64,000 bases of DNA, from contig CM055113.1 in NCBI GenBank assembly GCA_029204225.1, positions 27,348,592 to 27,412,591 of the forward strand. Direction: 5' to 3'. The stretch's first letter is position 1, and each line of letters begins with the position of its first letter. The position numbers and the translations under genes are program-made. The stretch is from Diphasiastrum complanatum. Its lineage: Eukaryota > Streptophyta > Lycopodiopsida > Lycopodiales > Lycopodiaceae. The notes under the pieces are model-generated. The model was not told the DNA's origin, did not search any database, and saw only the letters and a program-made list of their open reading frames with translations. This document shows, one piece after another, positions 1-11,200 of this stretch.

Positions 1-898
1 ATGTGCTAATTACTTGTGTAATAGACTTCCTAGTAGTGCTATTGATGGGATCTCACCTTATCAAAATTTGTTTCATAAGAAACCCAATGTAAAAGATTTT
101 AAAATCTTTGGATGTATTTGTTATGTCCACATCCCTTTGGAGACAAGAAGGAAGAAAGATGCTACCTCCTTCAAATGGATTTTGTTGGATATGGAGAAAA
201 TAACAAGGGCTATAGGATATATGATCCTATATCCAAGAAAGTAAAGATAAGCAAGGATGTACTTTTTGATGAGTCACAATTTGCTAAAAGCTTGTCTAAT
301 GGATTCAACCCATTGTGCATTGAGGATCTTGAAAAACCCGAGGAGGGTCTTGACAAACTTGAGGATGGAGACAAGGATCCTAGTCAAAGGGGGCCTAGAA
401 AATCATCAAGAAGCAAGGCCGAGCCCTCAAGGCTCACCTATGTGGACAAGGGAAAGCAAAAGGAAGACTCTACATCTTCTACCTCTTACTCCTTCTTAGC
501 TACATTGCTTGAAGAGCCATCATCTTTTGAAGAAGCATATAGATCTAAAGTTTGGAGAGATGCAATGCAAGTAGAGTATGATGCATTAGAAGAAAATCAT
601 ACTTGGAATTTTGTAAATCTTCCAAGAGGGAAGAAGCCACTTGCATGTAAGTGGATTTATAGAATAAAGTACAATCAAGATGGATCTATTAGTAAGTACA
701 AGGCTAGGCTTGTTGCTAAAGGATTTCTTCAAGTACAAGGATTGGATTATGAAGAAACATTTGCATCTATAGCTAAGCTTGTAACTATTAGATTAATCAT
801 TTGCATTGCTACTTTGTTCAAGTGAGATCTCTAACAAATGGATGTGACAAATGCTTTTTTGAATGGCTTCTTAGAAGAGGAAATCTACATGATGCAAC
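1..898 (+). pseudogene. Ty1/copia pol relic (integrase C-terminus to RT N-terminus)
   Basis: Coding remnant of a copia polyprotein that enters from the left edge. The first ~75 codons match the integrase C-terminal part (LCNRLPS, then FGC-CYVHIPLETRRKKD). A frameshift near 120-180 moves the reading into the frame of 112-825, which holds the GYG/YDP region, an acidic-basic linker and the RT start (EAYRSKVWRDAMQVEYDAL, ACKWIYRIKY, KARLVAKGF). A stop near 823 is followed by MDVTNAFLNGFLEEEIYM, the next RT block, in another frame. RT is then cut at about 898, before the catalytic motif. The best relative in this window is the minus-strand copia at 39.5-41.6 kb, which shares the HIPLETR phrase. 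It is not functional. Confidence 0.9.
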
Positions 899-1290
899 CA
901 TTAGGGAAAATATGGGCTCAAAATGGGCACTTTAAGAAATTTCACTTTAGAGAGAGGTTACATAGAGAGAGAATGAAAATCGATAACTTTTGGTTGCCAT
1001 TTTCCGAGTTTTTGGCCTTTCTCGACGTTTAACTAGTATGGTTAACTTCAGACAATAATTAGTCATGCATGAGATGTATTAACTTCACTTCATGCTCATT
1101 CCAAAATTCAAGACTAGAGATTTAAGACTGAAAATCTTGGTGTGTTCAATTGAGGTGGGAGAGGCAGATTTTTTGAAATCACTGTATGCTTACAGTGAAA
1201 TATGAGGCGGGACGATTTTTCTATGCGACATAAACATTACAAAAGTAATGAATGTTAGATCTGTTTATATTGATTTACTGTAGTTTGATT
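899..1290 (+). mobile_element. Terminal part of a TIR-type DNA element inserted in copia
   Basis: The copia RT reading frame stops matching exactly where CATTAGGGAAAATATGGGC begins. This start, the following GGGCTCAAAATGGGC, the purine-rich AGAGAGAGGTTA stretch and a later AAAAGTAATGAATG at about 1240 are repeated in the same order at 17914-18210. The block is therefore inferred to be one end of the same dispersed element family. No convincing inverted partner was found before 1900, so the other end is lost or diverged. No transposase is visible. Confidence 0.55.
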
Positions 1291-1297
1291 CATTTAC

Positions 1298-2179
1298 ATG
1301 ATTGTAGCTTTTACAATGGCAATGTTCCATTTGCATGTTGCTCTTCCGATGGAATGCACTCCAACTATTAAGAAAAATGCGAAAGTTGTAGAGAATGTTG
1401 CTGCAATAGTTAGAGAATTGAGAATAAATAATCATATGAATATAGATTTGTGGGTGGATGGATCAATTTATCCTAATGATCCAGCTACCAATTTGTGTCC
1501 AGATTTTAAGTCCGTAACTCATCTTCTCAGATATGTATGTGAAGGAAATAGCGGATTACTTGGATATTGTCAAAGGTTGCGTGATACTGGAATGCATAGC
1601 ATATCTTGTCTTAATCAACAATTACAGTTTGCTAATCAACAATTGCAAAGTGCAAATCAACAATTGCTTCATTATGTGCAACACACTAGTGCTGAAAACA
1701 ATGCACTCAAGAATTCTATGTCAGAGTTGAATGCTACTTTCACTACTCTTCAGGAATCAAATCAAGAAAGGTTAGAATCCATGGAAAAGTTGCGATCTGA
1801 GAGTTTAAAATATGTTGATGTAAGAAATAGTGAAGCATCCCAAGTGGACACTATTCTCTATATCAATTATGGTTATTTCTACTTTGAGCATTACATGGTC
1901 ATTGAAAGGAGATCTATTCTTAGGAAGACGATCATTCTTATGATGGATCAAAGTTCTATTGGCAAAAACTATGCTAGGAGCAAGCATATTGAAATACAAT
2001 ATCATTTTGTGAGGGAGCGAGTCATTGCAAAGGAGGTGGAGCTTCAACATGTGTCTTCAAGGGAATGTGTAGCTGATATCTTCACCAAAGCATCGGGAAA
2101 AGACTTGTTCATGAAGCATAGTACTTCACTTGGAGTATTATCAAAGTCTATGCTAAAACTAGTTGAAGAGGGAGTGTGA
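1298..2179 (+). CDS. Chimeric 293-codon ORF: unknown coiled-coil segment fused to copia RNase H tail
   Basis: Open reading frame of 293 codons without a stop. Residues ~1-175 match no family I recognise. They contain an N-terminal hydrophobic stretch, then a glutamine-rich heptad-like repeat (LNQQLQFANQQLQSANQQLL, about residues 107-127) and a further helical region (ENNALKNSMSELN...ERLESMEKLRSES) that should form a coiled coil. From about residue 220 the frame reads as the copia RNase H C-terminus (ARSKHIEIQYHFVRER, VADIFTKA, LGVLSKSMLKL), which ends at the LTR. The unknown part lies just after a TIR-element end, which suggests captured host sequence, but this is inference. Whether the fusion is expressed is unknown. 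It is listed as a CDS only because it is open. Confidence 0.4.
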   Translation: MIVAFTMAMFHLHVALPMECTPTIKKNAKVVENVAAIVRELRINNHMNIDLWVDGSIYPNDPATNLCPDFKSVTHLLRYVCEGNSGLLGYCQRLRDTGMHSISCLNQQLQFANQQLQSANQQLLHYVQHTSAENNALKNSMSELNATFTTLQESNQERLESMEKLRSESLKYVDVRNSEASQVDTILYINYGYFYFEHYMVIERRSILRKTIILMMDQSSIGKNYARSKHIEIQYHFVRERVIAKEVELQHVSSRECVADIFTKASGKDLFMKHSTSLGVLSKSMLKLVEEGV

Positions 2180-3265
2180 AAGATTCAACTAGTTTCATCA
2201 CATTTTGCAATATTTTCATATTTGGCATATTGAGGCCAAAACTTGTTTTAAACTTAGAGGTTAACTTTTCAAAGTTCATTAGTCTAAATCTCATTTGAAT
2301 AAACACTTTTTGAAAGTGTGGGAAAGATAGAATGCGAGTTAGGGTAGATTCAATTTGACTAAGTTGGGTACATTGAATCTAGACCCAAAATTGGTAGGGT
2401 TAGCATTTTGGTGGAAAAGCCAAGTGGCCAAATAGGGTTTCGCCCTGCTATAAAGGGATGTAACTCGTGGAGAGAGTGATCTTCTCTCTTCTCTATTTCA
2501 TTTCATGCTTATACATGGTTCTCTTGGGTTCTACTATCCATTGGTGCACTATCTTGGTGATTGCTTGCAATTCTATGTGTAGAATGATCTATATTTGCTA
2601 TTTTTGGATCCACACATGTGAAATACAGTAGCTTGCTGGTTTTGTACGGACAGCAATAGTACGTAATCATTTCATTCAATTTTGATCAAGTTCTATTAGT
2701 GTTTGCATCTCAAATTGTGTGTAGATGCTGATTTTTCTACATTGGTGAGATTGGTAGTGTATTTCTCTTTCTAACCAAAGATCATTCAAGTAGATTGGAT
2801 CTTAAGGATCTGAAATCTTTCACATAGGCTAGGGTTTTCACATTAGGGCAAGAAATTTGAGTCTACTTCCTTATTATATGCTAGATCTTCACCTAACTTT
2901 GTAAAGGAAGTGTCTTTTACTATGTATTTACATTTTCCATAGTGAGAAGATAGAAACTTTTTTGGAGCCTCAAGGACAAACTCGGATTTTCTCTCTATGT
3001 ATTGTGATTGCTATTGGTTCCAATGAAACCCAGCTTTGGCACACTTCAAACTCTGTCTACAGGCCATACTACAGCCTGACCTTCACACATGAGAACTTGG
3101 ATTATAGTTTATGATCAAGTTTTCGATTGTCTCTACTTGTTTTCTATCAAGCTGCTAAAGTAGATCTAGTTTTCTGATGACTAGTATCTGATAGATTGTT
3201 TAACAAGCACACAATCAACCTTGTGGATCATTCAAAGATCCATTTATGGTCCTTAGCTTTTCACA
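2175..3265 (+). repeat. Copia LTR, 1,091 bp, followed directly by a PBS
   Basis: The LTR begins TGTGAAAG immediately after the polypurine-like AGAGGGAG that ends pol, and finishes CTTTTCACA, so its ends are inverted repeats of each other. The next bases, TGGTATCAGAGCC (3266-3278), are the plant initiator-Met-tRNA primer-binding site. An LTR with pol on its left and a PBS on its right is joined to internal sequence on both sides. A second copy of its last ~125 bp lies inverted at 4111-4235. Confidence 0.85.
2446..2456 (+). promoter_or_regulatory. LTR TATA box
   Basis: GCTATAAAGGG lies about 270 bp into the LTR. It is followed after some 25-30 bp by a CT-rich stretch (GATCTTCTCTCTTCTC), the usual arrangement for an LTR promoter and transcription start. 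The function is inferred from position and sequence only. Confidence 0.5.
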
Positions 3266-3278
3266 TGGTATCAGAGCC
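3266..3278 (+). promoter_or_regulatory. Primer-binding site (initiator Met tRNA)
   Basis: TGGTATCAGAGCC is complementary to the 3' end of plant initiator Met tRNA and abuts the LTR end CACA without a gap. About 370 bp of untranslated leader follows before the inverted gag piece. I see no intact gag start in that leader. Confidence 0.85.
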
Positions 3279-3639
3279 AAGTACAAGACTATTGATCAGT
3301 GTTTGAAACTTATCCAATTTTAGCAGGTTTTTGGTGCAAAAAGCTAATATTGGAAGGGCGAGCTGGTATCCTGGAATTGGTGAGGGAATTTGATCCCAAA
3401 CTTCTTGTGGATCAAAATCCGTATTGTTCACAAATGTGAGCAACTCTGAACTAGCATTTAAACTCCCATATTCAGTGGATCACTGTAATTTCATCTGGTG
3501 CCAGTTTGATATAATTTTTGGTGCAAATCCTAGGATAAGATACGAAGATCATTTGTGATTAATTAGTTTTGGATTTGATTCATGAGAACTAATTAATCTA
3601 GACTAAATTTAGACCTTCTTAAAGTGGAAACTAGGTCTA

Positions 3640-4235
3640 GAAAGTACACAAATTGTGCCCACACTCACCATCATTGGCCATATAGATCACCCTCTTGTCA
3701 TCTCCATATGCCAACAAAGAAAAGTCATGAGTGAACTTGCTCCACTATCAATCCACCATGGATCAAGATCTCCATCACTAGCAAGCATACATGAAGACAT
3801 CACAAAAGCATCATCATTTGCATCTTGAACATCCAAACCATCCTCATCAAGAGTAAGATTACCTTGCTTGTCTCCTGGATCTCTCTTATTCTTGTAGCAC
3901 TCACTTGCAAAGTGTCCTTTGATGCCACATTAGAAGTACTTGAACTTTGATCTATACTCCTTTTTGCCATTTGAAAAAGCATCCCCTTGATCTTGCCCTT
4001 TAGACCACTACCCTTGAATTTGCCCTTTGTGAACATAGCCTCCTCTTGAAGTGTCGATGTAGATCCACCTCTTGCTTGAAGCCTATATTCTTCATTGATC
4101 AAGATTTCTTGAAGATGTGAAAAGTACAGTACTAAGGACCATAAATGGATCTTTGAATGATCCACAAGGTTGATTGTGTGCTTGTTAAACAATCTATCAG
4201 ATACTAGTCATCATAAATTAAGATCTAGTTTAAAC
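3640..4235 (-). pseudogene. Inverted copia fragment: LTR end plus gag/protease
   Basis: Read on the minus strand, 4235-4111 repeats the end of the LTR at 2175-3265 (AACAAGCACACAATCAACCT ... TTTTCACA). It runs directly into gag sequence (NEEYRLQARGGSTSTLQEEA, FTKGKFKGSG). Next comes a retroviral-type zinc knuckle whose first Cys codon is a stop (then CGIKGHFASEC), and the aspartic-protease motif WWIDSGASS near 3750. There are several frameshifts. The lack of PBS and leader between LTR and gag indicates an internal deletion. This is the same family as the neighbouring plus-strand LTR, so the pair forms a head-to-head rearrangement. Confidence 0.75.
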
Positions 4236-4239
4236 ACTG

Positions 4240-4836
4240 TCTCAATTAATTTTGGACTTTTTAATATATTTAGGACTATTTTCTACACATGGTACCAAAA
4301 GAGCTAGATAAAAAAAACAATAAAAACTAACTAATTCTTGAAGTGGAATTTTTTCAAGTTCGAATCTCATTTAAATACAACTATAAGCCAAACAAGACAA
4401 ATTTGATCAACAAATTACAATTTAATTTATTGATGCTTTTGTCCAATAGTTATGAGCACCTAATATAACTATCCAAAATTAGTGTCGATCCGAATTACGT
4501 AGACAACTTTTAAACATAAACATTCATATAGAATTTCAAAAGGAACATAAACATAATTTGATATTTAAAAGAATTTGAAAGAATGTACAGTACTATGAAA
4601 ATAGGCTATAAAAATCTCGACGAAGGTTTCTTGGAATCTAAACCTATCAGGCGAACGTTTTCCAAGGCTAGCAAAGGATGAACCTTCGCCCAAGAGGGTC
4701 CTTCGCCCAGGTAATGTCATAAATGCATTTTTCCAAAATTTGAACCTATGGCCAACCTAATTTTGACATTTTAAGATCATCTAGCATGTCGGCGAAGGTT
4801 CATAATGAGAGTAAGGTGCTCAGCGAAGGTTCCCAA
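4240..4836. other. Non-coding AT-rich stretch ending in gypsy-leader-like sequence
   Basis: No gene is visible. From about 4605 the text TATAAAAATCTCGACGAAGG begins a run containing several CGAAGGTT/AACCTTCGC phrases (4619, 4651, 4682, 4699, 4792, 4824). The same phrase is repeated in the leader of the gypsy element at 57.8-58.6 kb, which also ends with TATAAAAATCTC. This is probably a piece of that leader, interrupted at 4837 by the copia LTR. Confidence 0.45.
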
Positions 4837-5618
4837 TGTCACGGAAGTTTTTTTTTTTCTTGTTTCATGTTCATCCTCTTTCTTCCGATTCGCGAACAAT
4901 TTTCTATCTTTGAATTTTCTTTTCGTGCAGAAGCTCTTACGGGATCCCAGACACTCGACTACGCATAACAAAACATGTTTTATTCTAGCAATCAAGAGAC
5001 ACAGCACAAGGCCAAGAGATACACGAAATAGAGCGGGTATATTGTCAATTTGGTTTCAGAGCGAGATCGTCAGTGTCTCGCTCGTTGGCGGATTGACTCT
5101 CTGCTCTTTCGTTGTGTTCTGCTCGTTGGCAGACTTTCATGCACAACTATGGTATTTTTGCTTTCTTACTCTATTCGCTAAGTCTTTCTCTATTTCTTAC
5201 AGATCTATGTGTTCACTATCTCTCTACTTTTTGCTATGATCCAGAGAGGATTGTTTATACCTCCACCATGTGGAGTTTACAAGATAGCTAAACGTAGAAT
5301 CACAAGACTAGTTAACGCTAATTAGCTAGTTAGTTACTCTCTGTCATTGCTATTCGCTTTAGCTGGGCATAAAGCCCGTTGAGCTGGCAGCTGGCAGCGC
5401 GAAGGAGTTCTCTTCGTTTGTTCCGTTCTTTTCGTATTCTTTGTTCTGCACCCCTTTTGCGGTTTGCAATCCTGGAGATGTGTTTACGATTCGCGATTGA
5501 TTCGCGAATCGTTCACGCTTTGAGTCAAAGACACGTTGACTGTCGTGAATTGTTCTCGTTTGACCTTCATGTCTTGTTCGTGCTGCGACACAGTTGCAAG
5601 AGTTCACCATTTCTGACA
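4837..5618 (-). repeat. Copia 3' LTR (minus strand), 782 bp
   Basis: On the minus strand the LTR starts TGTCAGAAATGGTGAACTC after the polypurine GAGGGAG and ends CTTCCGTGACA, so it is bounded by TGTCA/TGACA. The same LTR family occurs at 7746-8199 (partial, plus) and 24608-25332 (plus). No PBS follows it, so 4837 is a true outer end of an element. The flanking five bases at 4832-4836 are CCCAA, but the matching target duplication at the other end cannot be found because that end is rearranged. Confidence 0.85.
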
Positions 5619-5890
5619 CTCCCTCTTGAACCTTGCAGCTTTGTTCGTTCAATCCAATTGCCTCTCTTTGCTTGGTAAAGAGTGGTTTGTCGAGCGGTTT
5701 CATGAGGAGATCTGCAATCATACTTTCTGATTTTATGAACTAGACCTAGAGCTCTCCTTTCGAGATCAAATCTTGAATGTGATGGTACTTCAAAGTAATG
5801 TGCTTCATCTTTGAATGGAAGACAGGATCCTGGGACAGATAGATGGCACTCTGTGAGTTCATCATCATCGTGCTTGGCCCCTCTTGGGGT
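5619..5890 (-). pseudogene. Copia RNase H C-terminal fragment
   Basis: Minus-strand coding remnant directly upstream of the LTR. It contains NSQSAIYLSQDPVFHSKMKH, a degenerate KYHHIQDLISKGE and IADLLMKPLDKPLF, the usual closing motifs of copia RNase H. A frameshift lies near 5750. It breaks at about 5890, where unrelated gypsy sequence on the opposite strand begins. It belongs with the LTR at 4837-5618. Confidence 0.8.
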
Positions 5891-7700
5891 ATCCTGATTG
5901 CCTCCAATATCAAACTGACTATTGTTCCTATTTGGACAGTAGAGGCGTTAGAAGACTTTGAAAAGTTAAAAAAAACATTTACTTCAGCACCAATACTGTG
6001 TTCTCCAGATTGGATGATTGAATTTCATGCTCATACGGATGTCTCAAAATATGCCATTGGATCAGTTTTGATGCAGCCATGTGACTATAAGAAGGATTAT
6101 CCTATACGATTTGCAAGCAGACAGCTTACAGATCCAGATAAGAATTATTCAACAACAAAACGTGAAGCGTTAGCCATGAATTTTTCTGTTCAGAAATTTT
6201 GTCACTATCTCATGGAAATGCACTTTGCAGTTTATACGGATCACCAACTGTTACTTTACTTGGTAAACAAGACATGCAATACTGGACGTATTGCAAGATG
6301 GTTATTGTTATTGATTGAATTTGATCTTCGAATTGTGGTTCGAAAGGGCAAGCAACATTATCTAGTCGATCACGTTTCACGAATCGAATTCACACTAGTT
6401 AATACTGAAGTGGATGATGAGTTACCAGATGCTACATTGTTCTATGTCGAAACATTACCTGAGTGGGCAGCGGATATTGTTGAGTACCTTATGCTAGGAC
6501 AGACAAATGATTCTTTGAAAAAAGTACAGAAGAGACAATTGATTCATAAGGCTCAACCTTATCAATTGATTGCAAGACAATAGTATCGTCGTAGATCAGA
6601 CAATCGAAGATGTGTTTTACCACATGCAGTACTAGATTTAATCATGTTTTTACATGATAGCATGGGCGAAGGACACTTCTCTACAGATATTACTGTTTGC
6701 AAACTTTTGCAATCAAGTTGTTGGAGGCCTGCACTTCATAAGGACACAGAAAATTGTATTCAGACATGTGATGCTTGCTAGTGAACATGACGGCCTACTC
6801 GACAGCATTACAAACCCTTGCATCCGGTTTAATCGCAAGCACCGTTTGAAAAATGGGGACTAGATTATGTTGGTCCTATTCATCCTGTCGCACAAAGATC
6901 TCAGGCCAGATACATTATCGTAGCAACTGATTATATGACCAAGTGGGATGAAGCCAAAGCTGTCAAATTTGCTGATGCTAAATCTATGGCCAAGTTTCTC
7001 TATGAAAATACTATAATCAAATTTGGATGTTCGATCGAGATTGTCAGTGATTGAGGTACACACTTTGTTAATCAAACAATAAGGTATTTACTGGAAGACT
7101 TTTTCGTTATACACAGATTAAGTACTCCTTACTATCCTAGAGGGAATAGCCAAGCTGAATCTTTCAATAAGATTTTCTACACCATTATGACAAAGACAGT
7201 TGAAGCGACTCGGTCTGATTAGGAACATAAACTGTATGCAACATTATGAGCATTCAGAACCACTTACAAAATTAGTAGAAATCAAACACCCTTTCAACTG
7301 GTCTATGGTCAAGATGGTATCATGCCGATTGAATTCTTATCCCCATCTTTACGCATAGCGGCAACAGAACGATTAAATGATGATAAGTCTTTACAACTCC
7401 ATCATGAAGCGTTGCACAAATTATGTGAAACCTGATTGATGGCAGTTCATGCATTAGCAGCAAAAAAAGCCTGCCGAAAGGCATGGCACGATCGTTGATT
7501 GTACAAAAAGGATCTGAAAGCAGGAGATCTTGCATTGATATACAAAAACAAGCTGATCAAGAAAAAATTGAAGTTTACCGATGAAGGCCCGTATAAAGTG
7601 AAGGAACTCCTGAACTATGGCGCAATAATTCTTGAGCACTTGTATGGAAAACGATTTGATACTCCATTGAATGGCAGTCGATTACGCGAGTTTTGACAAC
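5890..7700 (+). pseudogene. Ty3/gypsy RNase H and integrase relic
   Basis: Residues from 5930 onward read as gypsy RNase H (ALEDFEKLKKTFTSAPIL, HTDVSKYAIGSVLMQ, RFASRQLTDPDKNYSTTKRE, YTDHQLLLYLV). These are followed by the connection segment and integrase: a degraded H2C2 region (6600-6790), KWGLDYVGPIHP (6853), VATDYMTKWDEA, TPYYPRGNSQAE with the catalytic-core Glu region, and PFQLVYGQ. The end is a basic C-terminal part (KKKLKFTDEGPYKVKELL) closing with a stop at 7696. At least five stops and several frameshifts make it non-functional. RT is missing on the left. Confidence 0.85.
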
Positions 7701-7745
7701 CTGCTTCGCCAGATCAACAAGCCTGATCTCAAGGATTTTTTATTT

Positions 7746-8199
7746 TATTTGTGTAAACTCCACATGGTGGAGGTATAAGCAATCCTCTCTGGATCATAAC
7801 AAAAAGTAGAGAGATAGTGAACACAGAGATCTGTAAGAAACAAAGAGAGACTTAGCGAATAGGGTAAGAAAGCAAAAATACCATAGCTGTGCATGAAAGT
7901 CTGCCAACGAGCAAAACACAGTGAAAGAGTAGAGAGTCAATCCGCTAACGAGCGAGACATTGACGATCTTGCTCTGAAACCAAACTGACAATATAGTCGT
8001 TCTATTTCGTGTATCTCTTGGCCTTGTGTTGTGTCTCTTGATTGCTAGAATAAAACATGGTCTGTGATGCGTAGTCGAGTGTTTGGGATCCCGTAAGAGC
8101 TTCTGCATGAAATGAAAATTCAAAGACAGAAAATTGGTTGCGAATCAGAAGAAAGATGATGAACACGAAACAAGAAAGAAAGAAAAAACTTCTGCGACA
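7746..8199 (+). repeat. Copia 5' LTR, truncated at its left end
   Basis: The last ~455 bp of the LTR family seen at 4837-5618, here on the plus strand. It starts at TGTAAACTCCACATGG and ends TTCTGCGACA, followed at 8200 by the PBS TGGTATCAGAGCC. The first ~330 bp of the LTR are missing, replaced by the gypsy relic. The two copies face each other as a large inverted repeat (4837-5295 against 7746-8199). Confidence 0.8.
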
Positions 8200-8212
8200 T
8201 GGTATCAGAGCC
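8200..8212 (+). promoter_or_regulatory. Primer-binding site (initiator Met tRNA)
   Basis: TGGTATCAGAGCC begins at the base after the LTR end. The gag start follows 54 bp later. Confidence 0.85.
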
Positions 8213-8265
8213 AACAGGTTCTCACTATTGATATCCCAGCAGTGATTCTTCCAAACAACACAAAT

Positions 8266-11200
8266 ATGGCTATGACAATCCAGACTAGAGTAGCAATCAG
8301 TCTTGATGGTGCAAATTACACAATCTGGAAATTGAAAATCAAAACACTCCTGAAAGGCAAAGGCATTTGGTCAGTGACTGAGCTCTCAGAGGTGTAGCCT
8401 CCAGAGGGAGACCCGAGGAGAGCTCAATGGATTAGAAAGGATGAGCACACAATGGCGATCATCATTTTGTCCAAAAATGAAGATCTGCTCATGCAGATTG
8501 AAGACTACGAAAGCAGCCATGCAGCGTGGGAAAGATTAAAGCAAAAGTATGAAATGATGACTGTAGATGCAGTCATGCACCTTCACAATCAACTGCAATC
8601 CATACGGTGGGATGGCAACCAGTTAGATCAGCATGTTAAAAAGATCAGAACAATCTTCGCTCAACTCGCTGCATCAAGACAGGAGCACTAGGTCCCAGCA
8701 CCACAATAGCTGATGTACTTCATGAAATCTCTACCGACGTCCTATCAGCCACTCAGAATGCTCATACTGAGTCTACCAAATATGACATTCGACAAAGCAG
8801 TCAGTCTTGTCGCTGATGAGAGACTGATGAGAGATGAAGGAGAGAGAAGCAGTGATCAAGAGAAGGCTCTCTTCATGAAAGGAAGGAAGAAGAACAAAAA
8901 CAAGCCAAGGTTCGAGAAGACGAAGTCCTCGAATCAACAATCTTCTTCATGTGATCACTGCCACAAACCAAGCCATACAGCCAACAAATGTTGGTTCAAT
9001 CCACCAATACCTTGCATGCACTGCAAGAAGAAAGGACATTCTACATACAACTGCAGATTCAACCCAAAAAAAAAAACAAAGCTAAAAAGGCAAACATTGC
9101 AGAGTCATCAAAGGATGTTGAAAGAGGTGACAAAGCTTTCACGATACTCGACGAAGCTTCGACAAGCTAGTCTAAACACGACTACGATGTAGTCATCGAT
9201 TCAGGAGCAATATCTCACATAACCTGCAACAAGAAGATCTTGATCAACTTTCGTGAACTCGAAAATGACAGAGCAGTGACTCTAGGTGATGGAAGCAGAC
9301 ACGATGTCAAAGGCATCGGCTCTCTACAGCTACGAACATTGTCAGGCCAAGCAAAGCTGCCAGGAGCACTCTATGTGCCCTCACTCAAAAAAGATCTGCT
9401 ATCTATCTCCAAGATGGCAAATCTAGGCATTCAAATTTTGTTCGACGGCAACACTTGCCGTATGATCGAGAAGATGACAAACAAGTTGCTGACGGTCGGA
9501 TGTAGAGAAGGAAATTTCTATTGGGCCAAAATAATCAGCAACTCTGAAAGCATATTAACTGCTTCTGAAAACGAAGATCAGCTCTGGCATAGAAGAATGT
9601 ATCATCTGAACATGCAGAGCCTGTATGACATGAGCAGAAAGGACATTGTCACAGGTCTCAAGATTTCAAGGCTAGAGGCTGAGTTCTGCGAAGCTTGTCA
9701 AAAAGGCAAGCAACATCAAAATCCATTCACATACAAGGGAAGAAGAGCCAAATGAGTTCTTGAGCTCGTCCACTCTGATGTGTGTGGACCGATGAAAACA
9801 GATTCGCTCTCAGATTTGAGATATTTTCTAACGTTCGTAGATGATTACAACCGAATGACCATGATCTACTACTTGAAGAAGAAATCTGAAGTATTTGATT
9901 CGTTCAAGAAGTTCGTGGCATTCGCAGAGTGACACACCTCGAAGAAGATACAGATCCTTAGATCTGACAATGGAGGTGAATACAAAAGCACAGAATTCTC
10001 AAGATTCTGCGAAGAACAGGGGATCGAACACCAGTCCACTCCTGCATACACACCAGAATACAACGGTGTGGCAGAAAGAAGAAACAAAACGTTGAAGGAG
10101 CCAGATGCATGATGGCACAGGCTCAATTGTTGGGTCAATTCTGGGCCGAGGTAGCTGCAGTTGTACACCTGCAGAACAGATCTACAATGACAACGTTGGA
10201 GAACAAAACACCATACGAAATGTGGACAGGCAGAAAGCCTGATCTGTCATATGTACGAGTGTTTGGATGTGCAACATACAAGCACATTCCAAAGGAAAAG
10301 AGAAGCAAGCTCGATGACAAATCTGAACAAACAATCATGGTCGGCTCCTCGAATGGAACACATGTGTACAAACTCTACGATCCTACCACGAAGAAGGTTG
10401 TTTCGAACAGAGATGTGAAGTTCGACGAGTCCACATTCCCGGTAGTGAAAGACGAAAGAGGCCATGAGATCTTCACACTACTGCCTATTGAAGAGGTAGA
10501 TAGAGGACATACATCAAATCAGAATGTAGAGCCTCAAATTCTAGAGCAGCAGAAAGCAGAGGATCGACCCCACGAACAAGAAATGTTCGAGCATCGACGA
10601 AACGAACCTTGAAGGTCAACAAGACAAAGAAGACCTCTTGATCGCTATTTTGACAATCTTCAATGGGGCGAAGACATGCAGTTCGAGTACTGTAGCTTCA
10701 TAGAAGAGCCAACAGCATACCAAGAAGCTATCCAGAGTCCAGAGGGAGAATTTTGGAAGTAGGCAATGTCAGAGAAGATCGAGTCGATGAGGCAAAACGA
10801 GGCATGGACATTAGAGCCACTACCAGAAAACAAAAAAATAGTCGACTACAAGTGGGTGTACAAGAAAAAGCTAAAATCAAATGGCACTATTGGCCACTAC
10901 AAGACAAGGCTTGTTGCAAAGGGCTACACGCAGAGATATGGTGTCGACTATTTCGACACATATTCGCTCATGGTGAAGATGACAAGCATAAGGCTACTCC
11001 TTGCATACGCCACACAGTACAATCTAGAATTTCACCAGATTGACGTGAAAACATCCTTTCTCCATGGAGATCTAGAGGAAAAAATCCTCATGAAGCAACC
11101 TGAAGGCTATGAAGACTCAGACAACAGACAATATGTCTGTCGAGTGCAGAGATGCATCTACGGTCTAAAACAGGCATCATGGGCCTGGTACAAAAAGCTT

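Noticed and set aside
4805-5239. 144-codon ORF on the plus strand
   Set aside because: It is the antisense of a copia LTR; the same reading recurs at the related LTR (7794-8123), which shows it follows the LTR and not a gene.
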